A stretch of 64,000 nucleotides of DNA from Streptomyces sp. NBC_00459 (GCF_036013955.1 NZ_CP107903.1:9672001-9736000); one strand, 5' to 3'; counted from the stretch's first letter, positions 44,551 through 53,655 are shown. The notes: generated by a model not told the origin, from the sequence alone. Program-made: numbers and translations.

Positions 44551-47360
44551 GCGGCGGCCCCTTCGAGGCGCTGCGCGGTCAACTACACGAGGCGGCGACG
44601 GAGTTCGCCGATGGTCCCGGAGCCCTGGAGGGCATCCTGCGGGGCATCGTCGACGACGTCGAACGTGCGGTGCGCGAACCGCTGGAGATCTTCCCGGTCT
44701 GCCACCACTCACCGGCCTCGGCGATCGCCATGTCCCGCCGGCTGCGCGAGAAGCAGCCGAAGGTGGTCTACCTGGAGCTGTGCGAGGACATGGCGCCGCT
44801 GCTCACGGAGCTGCGCAACTGCCGTCTCCCGGTGGCGGTCCAGGCCTTCGCGAGCGAGATCGAGGGCTTCCCCCTCGACTGGGCGCCGCTCTCCGTGGTC
44901 GCCCCGGTCACCGAGGCTTCCGCCGAATACCAGGCGATCGCCTACGCACTCGACACCCCGGGCGTCGAACTGGTCCTCGTCGACCGCTCCTCGGACCATG
45001 TCTTCCAGTGGGAGACCGAGCACCTCACCGAACCAGACGCAGCTGCGGACTCCGACCCCGACGCTCCCGAGACGCCGCAGCAGGCCGCCCTGCACGGCGA
45101 CGCCGTCGGCGTGGAGATCGGCGACCTGCGCCCGCGCTTCGCCGAACTGGAGGAGCACCTCCTGCGCCACGGCCGGGTCCGGCACTGGTCGGAGTGGTGG
45201 CACCAGTACGTCGAACTGCCCCTCGGCGACAGCGACCACGACACCTACCGCCAGGTGATGCTGCTCATCGGCAGCCTCTTCCGGCGCCTCGCCCCCGGCG
45301 ACCCCGGGAAGGTCCGCGTCGACGAGGACCGCGAGCGGTACATGTGGACGCGGATGCGCGAGCACCTCGCCGCCACCGGCGCCGACCCCGCCGACTGCCT
45401 CTACGTCTGCGGCGCCTTCCACGCGGCCAGCAGGGTCGAGGAGTTCGGCGTGCACGGCAGCGACACCTTCACCATCAGCCCGCCGAGCCCCACCAAGTGG
45501 CGGCACGGTCTGATCCCGTCCAGCCACGCGGCGATCGAGGCGCAGTTCGGCCTCGCCGCGGGCTCGGTGTCCATCGCCGCGACACAGTGGGCGAAGAACG
45601 TCAAGCGCACCGGCGTCCGCCCGTTCCGCCTGGAAGGCCAGGCGGGCACGAGGAAGAGCACGAAGAAGCCCACGGCGAGGAAGGCCCTCCCCGCGCCGAC
45701 ACCGGCCCAGGCCGCCCCGCCCGCCGACCGGCTCACCTGCTTCCTCCGGCGCCCGCCCACGCTCGACCCCCTCGACGAGGCCGAACTGCTCGGCTGGTCG
45801 GTGGACATCGTGCGCGCGGCCCGCCGGGGCGGCTACCTCGCCTCCACCGCCGACGCCATCGCCGTCTTCGAGACGTCGATCCTGCTGGCCGGGATGCGTG
45901 AGCGCGCCAAGCCGACACCGTACGACTTCCAGGACGCGGCCGTCACCTGCATCGAGAAGGACGCCGTCCCGGGCCGGCGCGACGTCGCCCGACTGGTCGA
46001 GATCATGATGGGCGGCGACCGCGTCGGCCAGGTCGGGTACGACGCGCTGCCGCCGCTGGCCCGCGACGTGCACGACCGGCTCGCCCCGCTGAACCTGAAG
46101 CTCCAGCAGCGCGGAGTGCAGCGCGCCCTCCTGGACATCGCCTCGCGGCCGGAACTGGAGCACTGCTCCGACCTGCTGTGGATGCTGCGCCGTCTGCTGC
46201 CCGACGGCGCCGCCCGGCCCATCATGGGCGAACGGCGGCTCGGCGAGCGCCCCATCCAGGAGTCCTGGGACCTGGCCCTGGGCACCCACCAGCGCGCCCT
46301 CATCGAGCTCGGCTACGAGGGCGTCAGCATCGAGCAGGTCCTCGAACAGCGGCTGCGGCGCGCCGCATACGCCCCGCAGGCCACGGCGGCCCAGGTCCTG
46401 GAGGCCGTCGAGGACGCCATCCTGCATCTGCGCAGCCGCCGGCTCGCCGACGAGCTCGGCACCCGTGCCCTGGAGGTGCTGGCGGGCGAACGCAGCGTCG
46501 ACGGCGCGCCGGAGGTGCTGCGCCGGGTGCGCCGGCTGCTGGCCTACTACCGCACCGCCGAACCGGTGCTGCCGCCCTGGATCGAGTCCTTCGTCAAGGC
46601 CGGCTACGCGCACTACTGCACGCTGCTGCCGACGGCGTTCACCGACGACGACGCCACCGTCCGCCAGGTCGCGGCCATGCTGGGCTTCCTGTTCGGCATG
46701 GAGAGCCTGGCCCTGTCCCTCGGCTGCGACCGCACCCAGCTCGAACTCGCCCTCGCCCAGTCCCACCCGACCGAGCCCTCCCGCACCGCACTGCTGTGGG
46801 CGGCGCAGACCCACCTGGGCACGCTGTCGAGGACGGCGCTGCGGGCGCGCTGCGCCGAACTGCTCGGCAACCCGCTGGTCGTCCCCGCCTACCCCCGCTA
46901 CCTCAGCGGGTTCGTGCACGCCCTGGAACCGGTGCCGGGTCTGGCCGACTTCGTCGTCGAGGCAGTGTCCAACGCCTTCGCCCGGCTCCCGGACCCGGTA
47001 CTGCTGCCCTGGCTCCCGACGCTGATCACCGGCCTGCGGGCGGGCGGCAGTGAGTTGGCCCCGCTGCTGATCCGTGAGGCCGGCCGTGTCTTCCCCGCCC
47101 GGCTCGCGGAGCTGGACAGCTGGGTGCCGCCCTGGCGACTCCCGCAGGAACCGCCGCGCGTGCACCTTGAGTCAGCAGCGAGCACCGGGACCGGCCTGGC
47201 GCTCCTGTCCGCCCACCCCGTTACCTGCGATGCGCTCGCGGACCTGCTGGGCTGCGAAAAGACATGGGGGACCGCCGAAGCCCCGCCGGCCGGGGCGGCC
47301 CTGCTCGCCCGCCACCCGGAGACCGCGACGGCGCTGGAAGTGCTACTCGCCGTCGGCTGA
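44547..47360 (+). CDS. DUF5682-family protein of a MoxR-VWA system
   Basis: A 937-residue protein starting at ATG 44547 within the ATPase stop. The N-terminal domain (about 40-360) starts FPVCHHSPASAIAMSRRL and includes VVYLELCEDM, GVELVLVDRSSDH, YVCGAFHAAS and a WRHG-x-IPSSHAA segment. The Cys-His-His and later Glu and His residues recall ChaN/TraB/EreA-type folds, so a metal-dependent hydrolytic role is possible but unproven. A Lys/Pro-rich linker (about 370-392) leads to a long helical repeat region. E. coli YehM is the probable counterpart. It ends convergently with the LRV gene, overlapping it by 18 bases. Confidence 0.85.
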   Translation: MSGGPFEALRGQLHEAATEFADGPGALEGILRGIVDDVERAVREPLEIFPVCHHSPASAIAMSRRLREKQPKVVYLELCEDMAPLLTELRNCRLPVAVQAFASEIEGFPLDWAPLSVVAPVTEASAEYQAIAYALDTPGVELVLVDRSSDHVFQWETEHLTEPDAAADSDPDAPETPQQAALHGDAVGVEIGDLRPRFAELEEHLLRHGRVRHWSEWWHQYVELPLGDSDHDTYRQVMLLIGSLFRRLAPGDPGKVRVDEDRERYMWTRMREHLAATGADPADCLYVCGAFHAASRVEEFGVHGSDTFTISPPSPTKWRHGLIPSSHAAIEAQFGLAAGSVSIAATQWAKNVKRTGVRPFRLEGQAGTRKSTKKPTARKALPAPTPAQAAPPADRLTCFLRRPPTLDPLDEAELLGWSVDIVRAARRGGYLASTADAIAVFETSILLAGMRERAKPTPYDFQDAAVTCIEKDAVPGRRDVARLVEIMMGGDRVGQVGYDALPPLARDVHDRLAPLNLKLQQRGVQRALLDIASRPELEHCSDLLWMLRRLLPDGAARPIMGERRLGERPIQESWDLALGTHQRALIELGYEGVSIEQVLEQRLRRAAYAPQATAAQVLEAVEDAILHLRSRRLADELGTRALEVLAGERSVDGAPEVLRRVRRLLAYYRTAEPVLPPWIESFVKAGYAHYCTLLPTAFTDDDATVRQVAAMLGFLFGMESLALSLGCDRTQLELALAQSHPTEPSRTALLWAAQTHLGTLSRTALRARCAELLGNPLVVPAYPRYLSGFVHALEPVPGLADFVVEAVSNAFARLPDPVLLPWLPTLITGLRAGGSELAPLLIREAGRVFPARLAELDSWVPPWRLPQEPPRVHLESAASTGTGLALLSAHPVTCDALADLLGCEKTWGTAEAPPAGAALLARHPETATALEVLLAVG

Positions 47361-48920
47361 CGCGGCGCAGGTGCTCACCAGAGCGCGGATCGCCGGTGCG
47401 GGCAACGCCGGGTTGGCGGCCGCGTGGTGGACCAGCTCCTCGTCGTCGAGAAGCTCCGCCAGCCGGGACGGCGGAAGGTTCGGGTGGCGTGCGAACGCGG
47501 CCCGGACGGCGGGGTCGGGGTCCCGGGTGAGCCGCTCCACGGCGGCCGGCGGGACCTTGGGGTCGCGGGCGGCCAGCGCCCGGACGGCGGGATCCTCGTC
47601 GTCGGCATGGACGGCCAGTCCGTCGGTGGGGAAGTCCGGGCGGGTGAGGAGGCGGTCGCGCTGATGGCCGGTGTACTCGAGGAAGCTGCGCAGGAGCAGG
47701 GCCGCCGGGGCGTCCGGGTGGTTCTGGGCCAGCAGGACGCGCACGCCCAGGTCGTCGTCGACGGCCAGCCGCGCCACCAGGTCGGCCGGCAGCGTGTGCA
47801 CCCGCGCGGCGTCTCGGCGCAGCATCGGGTGACCGGACAGCGCGTCCCGGCGGACGGCCTCGGGGTCCGGGGGCGTCAACGGCCCTGGACGGAACAGGAA
47901 GAGCCCGTCCAGGGGGACCGCGTAGTCGATTGCGGCCCGCTCCTCCTCGCTCCACGCGGGGTGCACGGAAACCGCCAGCCGCACGCCCGGATCGGGATCC
48001 GTGGCGAGGGCCTGCCGCTGGGCAGGACCGAGGTCCGGGTGACGAGCGACCGCCCTGCGCACGTCCGGCACGGGGTCGGCGGCGAGGGCGCGGCGCTCGG
48101 CGGGCCCGAGGTCGGTGCGGCCGGCGATCTCCGCACGGACCTCCGGGTCCGGATCGGCGGCCAGGAGCCTCACCACGTCGGGCGGCAGGGTGGGATTCCC
48201 GGCGATCATCGCTCGGTCCTGGGGGCCGACCGGCGCGGTGAGGACTCCGTCCACGACCGCCCTGCTGAGGGCGTGGTGCATCAGGGCGTCGGTGCGGCCG
48301 TGACACGGTCTGTCGGGCAGGACGCTCTCTACCCACACCGGGTCCTCGCCGCGCAGATGCCGCTGGGCCCTCGACCGGACCTCGTCGTCGGGGTCCGTCA
48401 GTAGCGCGGCCTGTGTGTCGGCGGGCAGCCACGTCCACTCCATGCCGACGCCCCAGGCGCGGACCTTCGGATCCGGATGCGTGTGCATGGACCGGCGCAG
48501 CCCGGGCGAGAACTGCCGGAAGAAGGAACCGCCGAGGTGTTCCTGGTCGTAGGTGTTGAGCATGTACACGATGGCTTCGTCGGGCAGGGGCGGCCCGTCG
48601 TAGTCCAGCCCGGGTCCCTGGGCGAGGTGGGCGCGGACGAACCAGTGCGGATCCTCCAGGAGCCGTGCCCGCTGGGCCGGATCGACATGGGGGTTGCGGG
48701 CGAAGAAGCTTCGGGTGCGATGGTCGGGGTGCGCGATCACGGCGTCGACGACCGCCGGCGGCAGGACCCGGTCCCGGCACAGCACCATCCGTACGGCGAG
48801 GGGGGCCTCGGCCAGCAGGTGCAGCAGGACCTCCAGCGGAGCGGCGGGATTCAGCGCCAGCCCGGCGAGCCGCCGGGTAGGCAGGTCGGCGTCCTGCCAG
48901 ATGTCGTCAGGTGTCGGCAC
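47343..48920 (-). CDS. Leucine-rich-repeat-variant (LRV) protein 1
   Basis: A 525-residue protein. GTG 48920 (VPTPDDIWQDADLPTRRLAG) is the likely start; an in-frame ATG about 60 bases upstream has a weaker site. It consists of about twenty 22-24-residue LRV repeats with the pattern LA-DPDP-VR-A-A-HP-LP, for example LAADPDPEVRAEIAGRTDLG and LATDPDPGVRLAVSVHP. LRV solenoids are right-handed helical scaffolds for protein binding. The N-terminal Fe-S cysteine cluster of nitrogen-fixation LRV proteins is absent. Its 3' end overlaps the DUF5682 gene by 18 bases. Confidence 0.82.
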   Translation of the reverse strand: MPTPDDIWQDADLPTRRLAGLALNPAAPLEVLLHLLAEAPLAVRMVLCRDRVLPPAVVDAVIAHPDHRTRSFFARNPHVDPAQRARLLEDPHWFVRAHLAQGPGLDYDGPPLPDEAIVYMLNTYDQEHLGGSFFRQFSPGLRRSMHTHPDPKVRAWGVGMEWTWLPADTQAALLTDPDDEVRSRAQRHLRGEDPVWVESVLPDRPCHGRTDALMHHALSRAVVDGVLTAPVGPQDRAMIAGNPTLPPDVVRLLAADPDPEVRAEIAGRTDLGPAERRALAADPVPDVRRAVARHPDLGPAQRQALATDPDPGVRLAVSVHPAWSEEERAAIDYAVPLDGLFLFRPGPLTPPDPEAVRRDALSGHPMLRRDAARVHTLPADLVARLAVDDDLGVRVLLAQNHPDAPAALLLRSFLEYTGHQRDRLLTRPDFPTDGLAVHADDEDPAVRALAARDPKVPPAAVERLTRDPDPAVRAAFARHPNLPPSRLAELLDDEELVHHAAANPALPAPAIRALVSTCAASADGE

Positions 48921-49199
48921 GCCTCGAACCCCCAAGAAAAGACCACGCAACGGACCCCTGCCACAGGACAGGGGGTCCATGACCCTAACCGCTCCCTGCT
49001 GCCCTGCCGGTCTCGGACTCCGATCGTGACGATGCCGCAGACCATCGTCGCGGCACTGTTGTCGCGGATCGCGGATCACCTGTCCGCCGGACGTCTTCCA
49101 GATCTTGATGCGGAAGGTGTCCGGTCTGGCCGTCGCTGTGATCCGGAAGCTGTCGCGGCCTCTCAGGCCGTCGTTGATGCGCCCGACGGGATGGGCACC
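48921..49199. other. Spacer between LRV protein 1 and the replication-relaxation relic
   Basis: No supported gene. It would hold the promoter of the LRV gene on the minus strand. Weak coding resemblance on the plus strand may be the eroded N-terminus of the following relic. Confidence 0.3.
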
Positions 49200-50044
49200 G
49201 TCACCTCCTACGCCACCGAGGTCGCCCTGCCGTCGACGGGCACGTGGAAGAACCCCGGCGTGGGGGCGCGTGGGCCGACATCGTCCGCATCGCCCCGGAG
49301 GCCGGGCTGCCACTGCTGTTCATCGAGGCCGACAACTGCACCGAGGAAGCCCCCATCAGCGCGGCCAAGTTCGACAAGTACCTGCGCCACTTCCACCGCA
49401 AGGCGAAGGACACCGACGGCCACGAGAGGCCGATGTGGCGAACCTGTTGGTCCGCGCCCGATCCCCGGTGGAGCGACGCGCGCACCCGCCGGTCCTGATC
49501 GTCTTCCACCAGGTCGGCAAGCGGTCTGCGCTGAAGCAGATGGAGCGGGTCGCCGACCCCACCCGCGAGTACTGGCAGGCCCAGTGGGGAGAGGGCGGTT
49601 CCGCATCTACAACGGGAAGATGCCGGTCGTGGCGACCATGCTGGAGCTGCTGCGCGTGCACGGCCCGGCCGGGCCCGCGTTCTGGCGGTTCGGCCGCGAG
49701 GGCCGCCAGAACCTCTGGGACGCGATCGGCGATCCCCGCCCGGATGCCTTCCTCGCTCGCCGCGCCGGAGACGCGCGGCGCCACCAGGTGCGGGAAGCCG
49801 TTGAACGTGAGGCGCAGCGCCCGGCGTGCGGAGACTGCGGGCAGAAGTTCACCGACGACCGGTGGAAGGACAGCACCGCCGTCGAATGGGATCACGGGGA
49901 CAGCCCCTGCATCTGTGCGACGACTGCAAGTGCCGGACACTCGAAGGAGAGCAGCAGGCACGAGTGGACGAGCGCGAGCGCCGGCAGGATCGCCAGGGGA
50001 CGGAGGCGGCGGCCGCCGACCAGAAGGTCGGCGGCTGGTTCTGA
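49200..50044 (+). pseudogene. Multiply frameshifted replication-relaxation family gene
   Basis: Segments of one protein occur in successive frames: ADIVRIAPEAGLPLLFIEAD and FDKYLRHFHRKAKDTDG; then PVLIVFHQVGKRSALKQMER; then IYNGKMPVVATMLELLRVHG and GPAFWRFGREGRQNLWDAIG with PACGDCGQKFTDDRW; then LHLCDDCKCRTLEGEQQ to VGGWF and a stop. The order matches the C-terminal two-thirds of replication-relaxation proteins, which Streptomyces carries on integrative elements and plasmids. At least three frame changes show that the gene is dead. The N-terminal helix-turn-helix is not recognisable. Confidence 0.7.
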
Positions 50045-50202
50045 TGAGGATCTCTGAAATCGGCCAGGGACGCTCTTCCCTCCACTTCGTTGCGTCTTGA
50101 AGCGTGTGGGAATGTGAGGAGTGAAGAGCGCGTGTGAGGGCCCAGCGACCGAAGCCGCCGACGCCGGCCTGGCGGCCGCCCAGACCGGCGGACGAGGCAA
50201 CG

Positions 50203-50808
50203 TCACGCAGAGACGCCGAGCGGCGGGTGCTCGAGCACACGGGGCTTGTACTCGACCAGCTGGATACGGCCATCGAAGGTGCGGTGCTCGATCATCTCGA
50301 GGGCAACGTCCGGATAGCCGTCGTAGATACGTTCTTCGCCCGTGGCCCCGGTGATCACCGGGAACATCACGACCCGGAAGCGGTCGACGAGTCCGGCTCG
50401 TAGCAGGGACCGGCACAGGGTGAGGCTGCCGATCGTGCTGAGGAGCCCCGAGCCGCTCGACTTCATGGCGCGGACCGCCTCGACGGCGTCGTCGCGGACA
50501 AGCGTGGAGTTGGCCCACGTCAGTGGCTCCTCGAGTGAGGAGGAGAACACCACCTTGGACGCTTGCGTGAGCTCGTCGACGGACGCCTCTTCTTCGGGCC
50601 TGAACTCGTCTTGGCCATTCGGGACCTCGCCTGCGGCGAAGCCCGACATCAGGCGGTAGGTGTTCGCTCCCATCAGGTAGGTGGCCTCGGGCTGCTCGCC
50701 GAGCCATGCGAGGTACTCCGGGCCCTCGAGGCCCCAGAACCCGGGCCATCCCTCTCCCGATGCGTGGCCGTCGAGGGAGGTGATGAAGTCGACGAGAAGC
50801 TCCGACAT
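50203..50808 (-). CDS. Dihydrofolate-reductase-like (RibD C-terminal domain) protein
   Basis: A 201-residue protein starting at ATG 50808 after AAGGTAGG. It has the DHFR fold of RibD C-terminal-domain proteins: LLVDFITSLDGHASGEGWPG, YLMGANTYRLMSGF, KVVFSSSLEEPLTWANS, GLLSTIGSLTLCRSLLRAGLV and FPVITGATGEERIY. These small NADPH-dependent reductases are common in Streptomyces and mostly uncharacterised. Its upstream region may be shortened by the IS110-family insertion that follows within about 200 bases. Confidence 0.88.
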   Translation of the reverse strand: MSELLVDFITSLDGHASGEGWPGFWGLEGPEYLAWLGEQPEATYLMGANTYRLMSGFAAGEVPNGQDEFRPEEEASVDELTQASKVVFSSSLEEPLTWANSTLVRDDAVEAVRAMKSSGSGLLSTIGSLTLCRSLLRAGLVDRFRVVMFPVITGATGEERIYDGYPDVALEMIEHRTFDGRIQLVEYKPRVLEHPPLGVSA

Positions 50809-50839
50809 GGCGGTGTCCTACCTTTCAAGGGTGGTTGCT

Positions 50840-52272
50840 CTGGTCGTTCGTAGGATCGGAGGGCCCAGGGGTTCTGGGTATGGCTGTCATGGCGGCGCCG
50901 TTGGCAAGGCTCAAAGGACTTGGCCGCCCGGGACCCCGCGACGACTCGACCGCCAATTGGGAGACGCGACCCGATCGCTGCTGTAGGACAACGTCGGCGA
51001 GGTCGTCTGCGGGTGACAGGTGAGACGGCGAGGTGGCGGAGGTGACCGTGCCCGAGATCTGGGCCGGAGTGGACATCGGCAAGGAACATCACCACTGCGT
51101 GGTGATCAATACGGACGGTGAACGGCTGTTGTCGCGCCGGGTACTCAACGACGAGAGCGAGCTGTTCCAGCTGATCGGTGACGTCCTGGCGATATCCACG
51201 GACGTGCTGTGGGCCGTCGACCTCAACCACGGTGGCGCCGCCCTGCTGATCGGCCTGCTCCTCAGCCACGACCAGCCCATGGCCTATCTGACCGGCCTGG
51301 CGGTCCACCGCGCCTCGGCCACCTACAAGGGCGAGGGCAAGACCGACGCGAAGGATGCCTTCGTCATCGCCGACCAGGCCCGGGTCCGCCGGGACCTCGG
51401 CCTGCTGCGGCCCGGCGACGAGATCGCCGTCGACCTGCGCACGCTGACCAACCGGCGCCTGGACGTGGTCTTCGACCGCACCCGGCAGATCAACCGTCTG
51501 CGGGCCCAACTCCTTGAGATATTCCCCGCGTTGGAGCGATCCCTGGACCTGGTCAACAAGGGGCCGGTCATGCTGCTGACCGGCTACCAGACCCCGGCCG
51601 CGATCCGTCGCGCCGGTGCCAAGCGCATTGAGACCTGGCTGAAGAACCGCAAGGTCCGCAGCGCCGCCGTCCTCGCGAGGACGGCCGTGGAGGCCGCCCA
51701 GGCCCAGCAGACCGCGCTGCCCGGTGAGAAGCTGGCTGCCGCCATGGTGGCCCGCCTCGCGAAGGGGGTGATGGCCCTCGATGAGGAGATCGCCGAGCTC
51801 GACGCCCTGATCGAGGCCCGGTTTCGCGAGCATCCGCACGCCGAGGTGATCCGCAGCCTGCCCGGCATGGGCCCGAAGCTCGGTGCCGAGTTCATCGCCG
51901 CGACCGGTGGCGACATGGATGCCTTCGGCAGCGCCGACCGCCTGGCCGGCTTCGCCGGCCTCGCTCCCAGACCCCGTGACTCCGGCCGCGTCAGCGGCAA
52001 CCTCCGCAGGCCCAGGCGATACCACCGCGGCCTGCTGCGGTCGATGTATCTCTCGGCGATGGTCAGCACCACGACGTGCCCCGCGTCCAAGGCGTACTAC
52101 CAGCGCAAGCGGAGCGAGGGGAAGGGCCACAAGCAGGCCCTGCTCGCGCTCGCCCGCCGCAGGCTCAACGTCCTGTGGGCCATGATCCGTGACGGACAGT
52201 GCTATCAAGGTTCACCCCCCGTCACGGGAGCGGCTTGACATCACGATTGGGAAGTCCTTTCCTGGGATGTCA
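50840..52272 (+). mobile_element. IS110-family insertion sequence (approximate limits)
   Basis: The element contains the intact transposase at 51033-52238. IS110 elements lack terminal inverted repeats, so limits are approximate. About 190 bases of noncoding sequence precede the transposase and include a CCCAG/CTGGG hairpin near 50872-50886. A TGACATC/GATGTCA inverted repeat (52236-52242 and 52266-52272) spans the 3' end. In IS110 elements the long 5' noncoding end is where the bridge RNA is encoded. Confidence 0.6.
51033..52238 (+). CDS. IS110-family transposase/recombinase (DEDD)
   Basis: A 401-residue recombinase starting at GTG 51033 after GGCGAGG (GTG 51042 is an alternative). The N-terminal RuvC-like domain has WAGVDIGKEHHHCVV, LWAVDLNHGG and KTDAKDAFVIADQAR, giving the D-E/D-D-D acidic set. 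The C-terminal Tnp domain has VIRSLPGMGPKLGAEFIAA, RLAGFAGLAPRPRDSG and a Ser-containing tail (RSMYLSAMVSTTT) that includes the catalytic serine region. The frame is complete, so the element may be active. It inserts near the promoter of the DHFR-like gene. Confidence 0.92.
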   Translation: MAEVTVPEIWAGVDIGKEHHHCVVINTDGERLLSRRVLNDESELFQLIGDVLAISTDVLWAVDLNHGGAALLIGLLLSHDQPMAYLTGLAVHRASATYKGEGKTDAKDAFVIADQARVRRDLGLLRPGDEIAVDLRTLTNRRLDVVFDRTRQINRLRAQLLEIFPALERSLDLVNKGPVMLLTGYQTPAAIRRAGAKRIETWLKNRKVRSAAVLARTAVEAAQAQQTALPGEKLAAAMVARLAKGVMALDEEIAELDALIEARFREHPHAEVIRSLPGMGPKLGAEFIAATGGDMDAFGSADRLAGFAGLAPRPRDSGRVSGNLRRPRRYHRGLLRSMYLSAMVSTTTCPASKAYYQRKRSEGKGHKQALLALARRRLNVLWAMIRDGQCYQGSPPVTGAA

Positions 52273-52607
52273 CGTGCTTGGACTGGCCGGGAGCCACAAA
52301 CTCATCGGCCGCGCTGTGGAGTATCGAGAACCCATGACGCTGCCGCCGATCAGGTCGGCGGAGCGGCACTGCTTCGGAGGGCCCGAGTCGTAAGGACAAA
52401 CGGACCCCTGCCCCAGGCAGGTCATTCCACAACTGGGGAATCGCGAGCAGGTGTGGGGACACCCCTGAGCAGCGGGTGGCCAATTTCAAAGAGCGTCATC
52501 AGTCTCCCGCTTCCGGACCTGACCCGAGCCACACCGGTAGCGTCGGGGTTGCCCAGGACCGCCTGGGCAACCCCGCGTTGTCAGTGGCGGCTGCAAGGCT
52601 GGACCGC
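52273..52607. other. Spacer without a supported gene
   Basis: About 330 bases after the IS110 element. No domain, repeat or regulatory dyad was recognised. It would contain the promoter of the small gene at 52608. Confidence 0.35.
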
Positions 52608-52886
52608 ATGGACAGCGATGACGAGCAGCTGCTGCGAGGCCGGGTCTACGGTCACGACGCGGACGACCCTCACCCAGGTCCCCGCCCCGGCCGCGTCTAC
52701 GCCGAACTGGTCGGCGGGCCGCTGGACGGCCTGCTGCTCGACATCACCGGCTGGAGGCAGGACGAGATCGACACCGGTGTTTCCCTCCAGACCGAGCTGG
52801 GGCACTTCGGCCCCGGTGGGAGAGCACTGTACGACCCGCGCCCCGGCGACCCGGCCCGCTGGGACTGGGGTGGCGACAGTCCCTGA
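52608..52886 (+). CDS. Small acidic hypothetical protein
   Basis: A 92-residue frame starting at ATG 52608 (GGCTGGACCGC upstream, a weak site). It is acidic and Gly/Pro-rich, with RVYAELVGGPLDGLLLDITG near the middle and ending in RWDWGGDSP. Codon use fits a Streptomyces gene. The LVGGPLDG motif occurs in short Streptomyces proteins of unknown function. No signal peptide or membrane segment is seen. Confidence 0.55.
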   Translation: MDSDDEQLLRGRVYGHDADDPHPGPRPGRVYAELVGGPLDGLLLDITGWRQDEIDTGVSLQTELGHFGPGGRALYDPRPGDPARWDWGGDSP

Positions 52887-53127
52887 CAGGCGCGGACCGG
52901 CTACGGCCTGCCACGTTGGTGGGCGGGCTGGTGGCAGAGCAGCCAGACGGTCACACTGCGACCTGCCGGCAGAAGACTTGCGCGCGTCTCGGGGGGATCC
53001 TGGCTGAACAGGCGGACCGGCACGGGCATACCGTCCCCTTTGATCTTCGGGACATCCCCGATGAAGTGCGCGCCATCGCGGGGGAGCGTGAACGACTGTG
53101 GGAGCGGGCCTTGCACAGTGCGCACCA

Positions 53128-53420
53128 TCAGTTCGCAGCTTCCATGATCTGGCGCAGGGGAGGAGCCCCCGAGCGGGGCCGGCGACGGGTCAAGCGTCGG
53201 GTCAAGCGTCGGGTCATGAGGGTGATGCAGGACCCGGTGATGAGTGCTTCGCTCATCTCGGGGAGCCGTTCGTGGTTTCGGCGGTGTCGACGGGCTCGCA
53301 TGATCCACGACCAGGACCGTTCCACTGCCCAGCGGCGTGGTAAGGCGATGAAGCCTCTGGTGTTCGGCGGGCGCCGTACCGTTTTGACAGCGATGCCGAG
53401 GTACTTCTTCGCCCACGGCA
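53128..53420 (-). pseudogene. IS5-family transposase 3' remnant
   Basis: The minus-strand frame reads PWAKKYLGIAVKTVRRPPNT, RGFIALPRRWAVERSWSWIM, RARRHRRNHERLPEMSEAL and ITLMTRRLTRRLTRR, matching the end of IS5-type DDE transposases (final catalytic Glu in WAVERS). The first two-thirds of the gene is gone. Near its end GGTCAAGCGTC is repeated in tandem (about 53190-53215), duplicating a Leu-Thr-Arg-Arg unit. Confidence 0.75.
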
Positions 53421-53632
53421 AGGAAATGATCAACTGGAGCTGTGGCTCCGGGTCCCCAAGCAGTTGTCGGCTCAGCACGTACATTGCCACCAGCCGATGC
53501 TGACTCCACGGCGGCGCCCAGGATCTGGGAGCCGTGGATCTGTGAGCGGAGACGGGCGAGTTGAGTGGTGGGGTAGGGCTGTTCAGAGTGGGGACCGGCT
53601 TTTGCCGGGTTCGTGGGCTCATGCGGTGGCGA

Positions 53633-53655
53633 CGTCTATTACGACGTAATAGACG
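53633..53655. promoter_or_regulatory. Perfect 23-bp palindrome (orphan operator)
   Basis: CGTCTATTACG at 53633-53643, a central A, and CGTAATAGACG at 53645-53655 form a perfect dyad. It is AT-rich within GC-rich DNA and has the size of a homodimeric regulator site. It lies between the IS5 remnant and the end of the lipoprotein gene, not at an obvious promoter of an intact gene. Confidence 0.6.

Noticed and set aside
52901-53127. Protein-like frames on both strands before the IS5 remnant
   Set aside because: Neither has a convincing start, ribosome binding site or recognisable family; base composition does not favour one strand.
53190-53215. Tandem GGTCAAGCGTC repeat as a possible regulatory iteron
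   Set aside because: It encodes repeated Leu-Thr-Arg-Arg within the IS5 transposase remnant and is explained as a slippage duplication.
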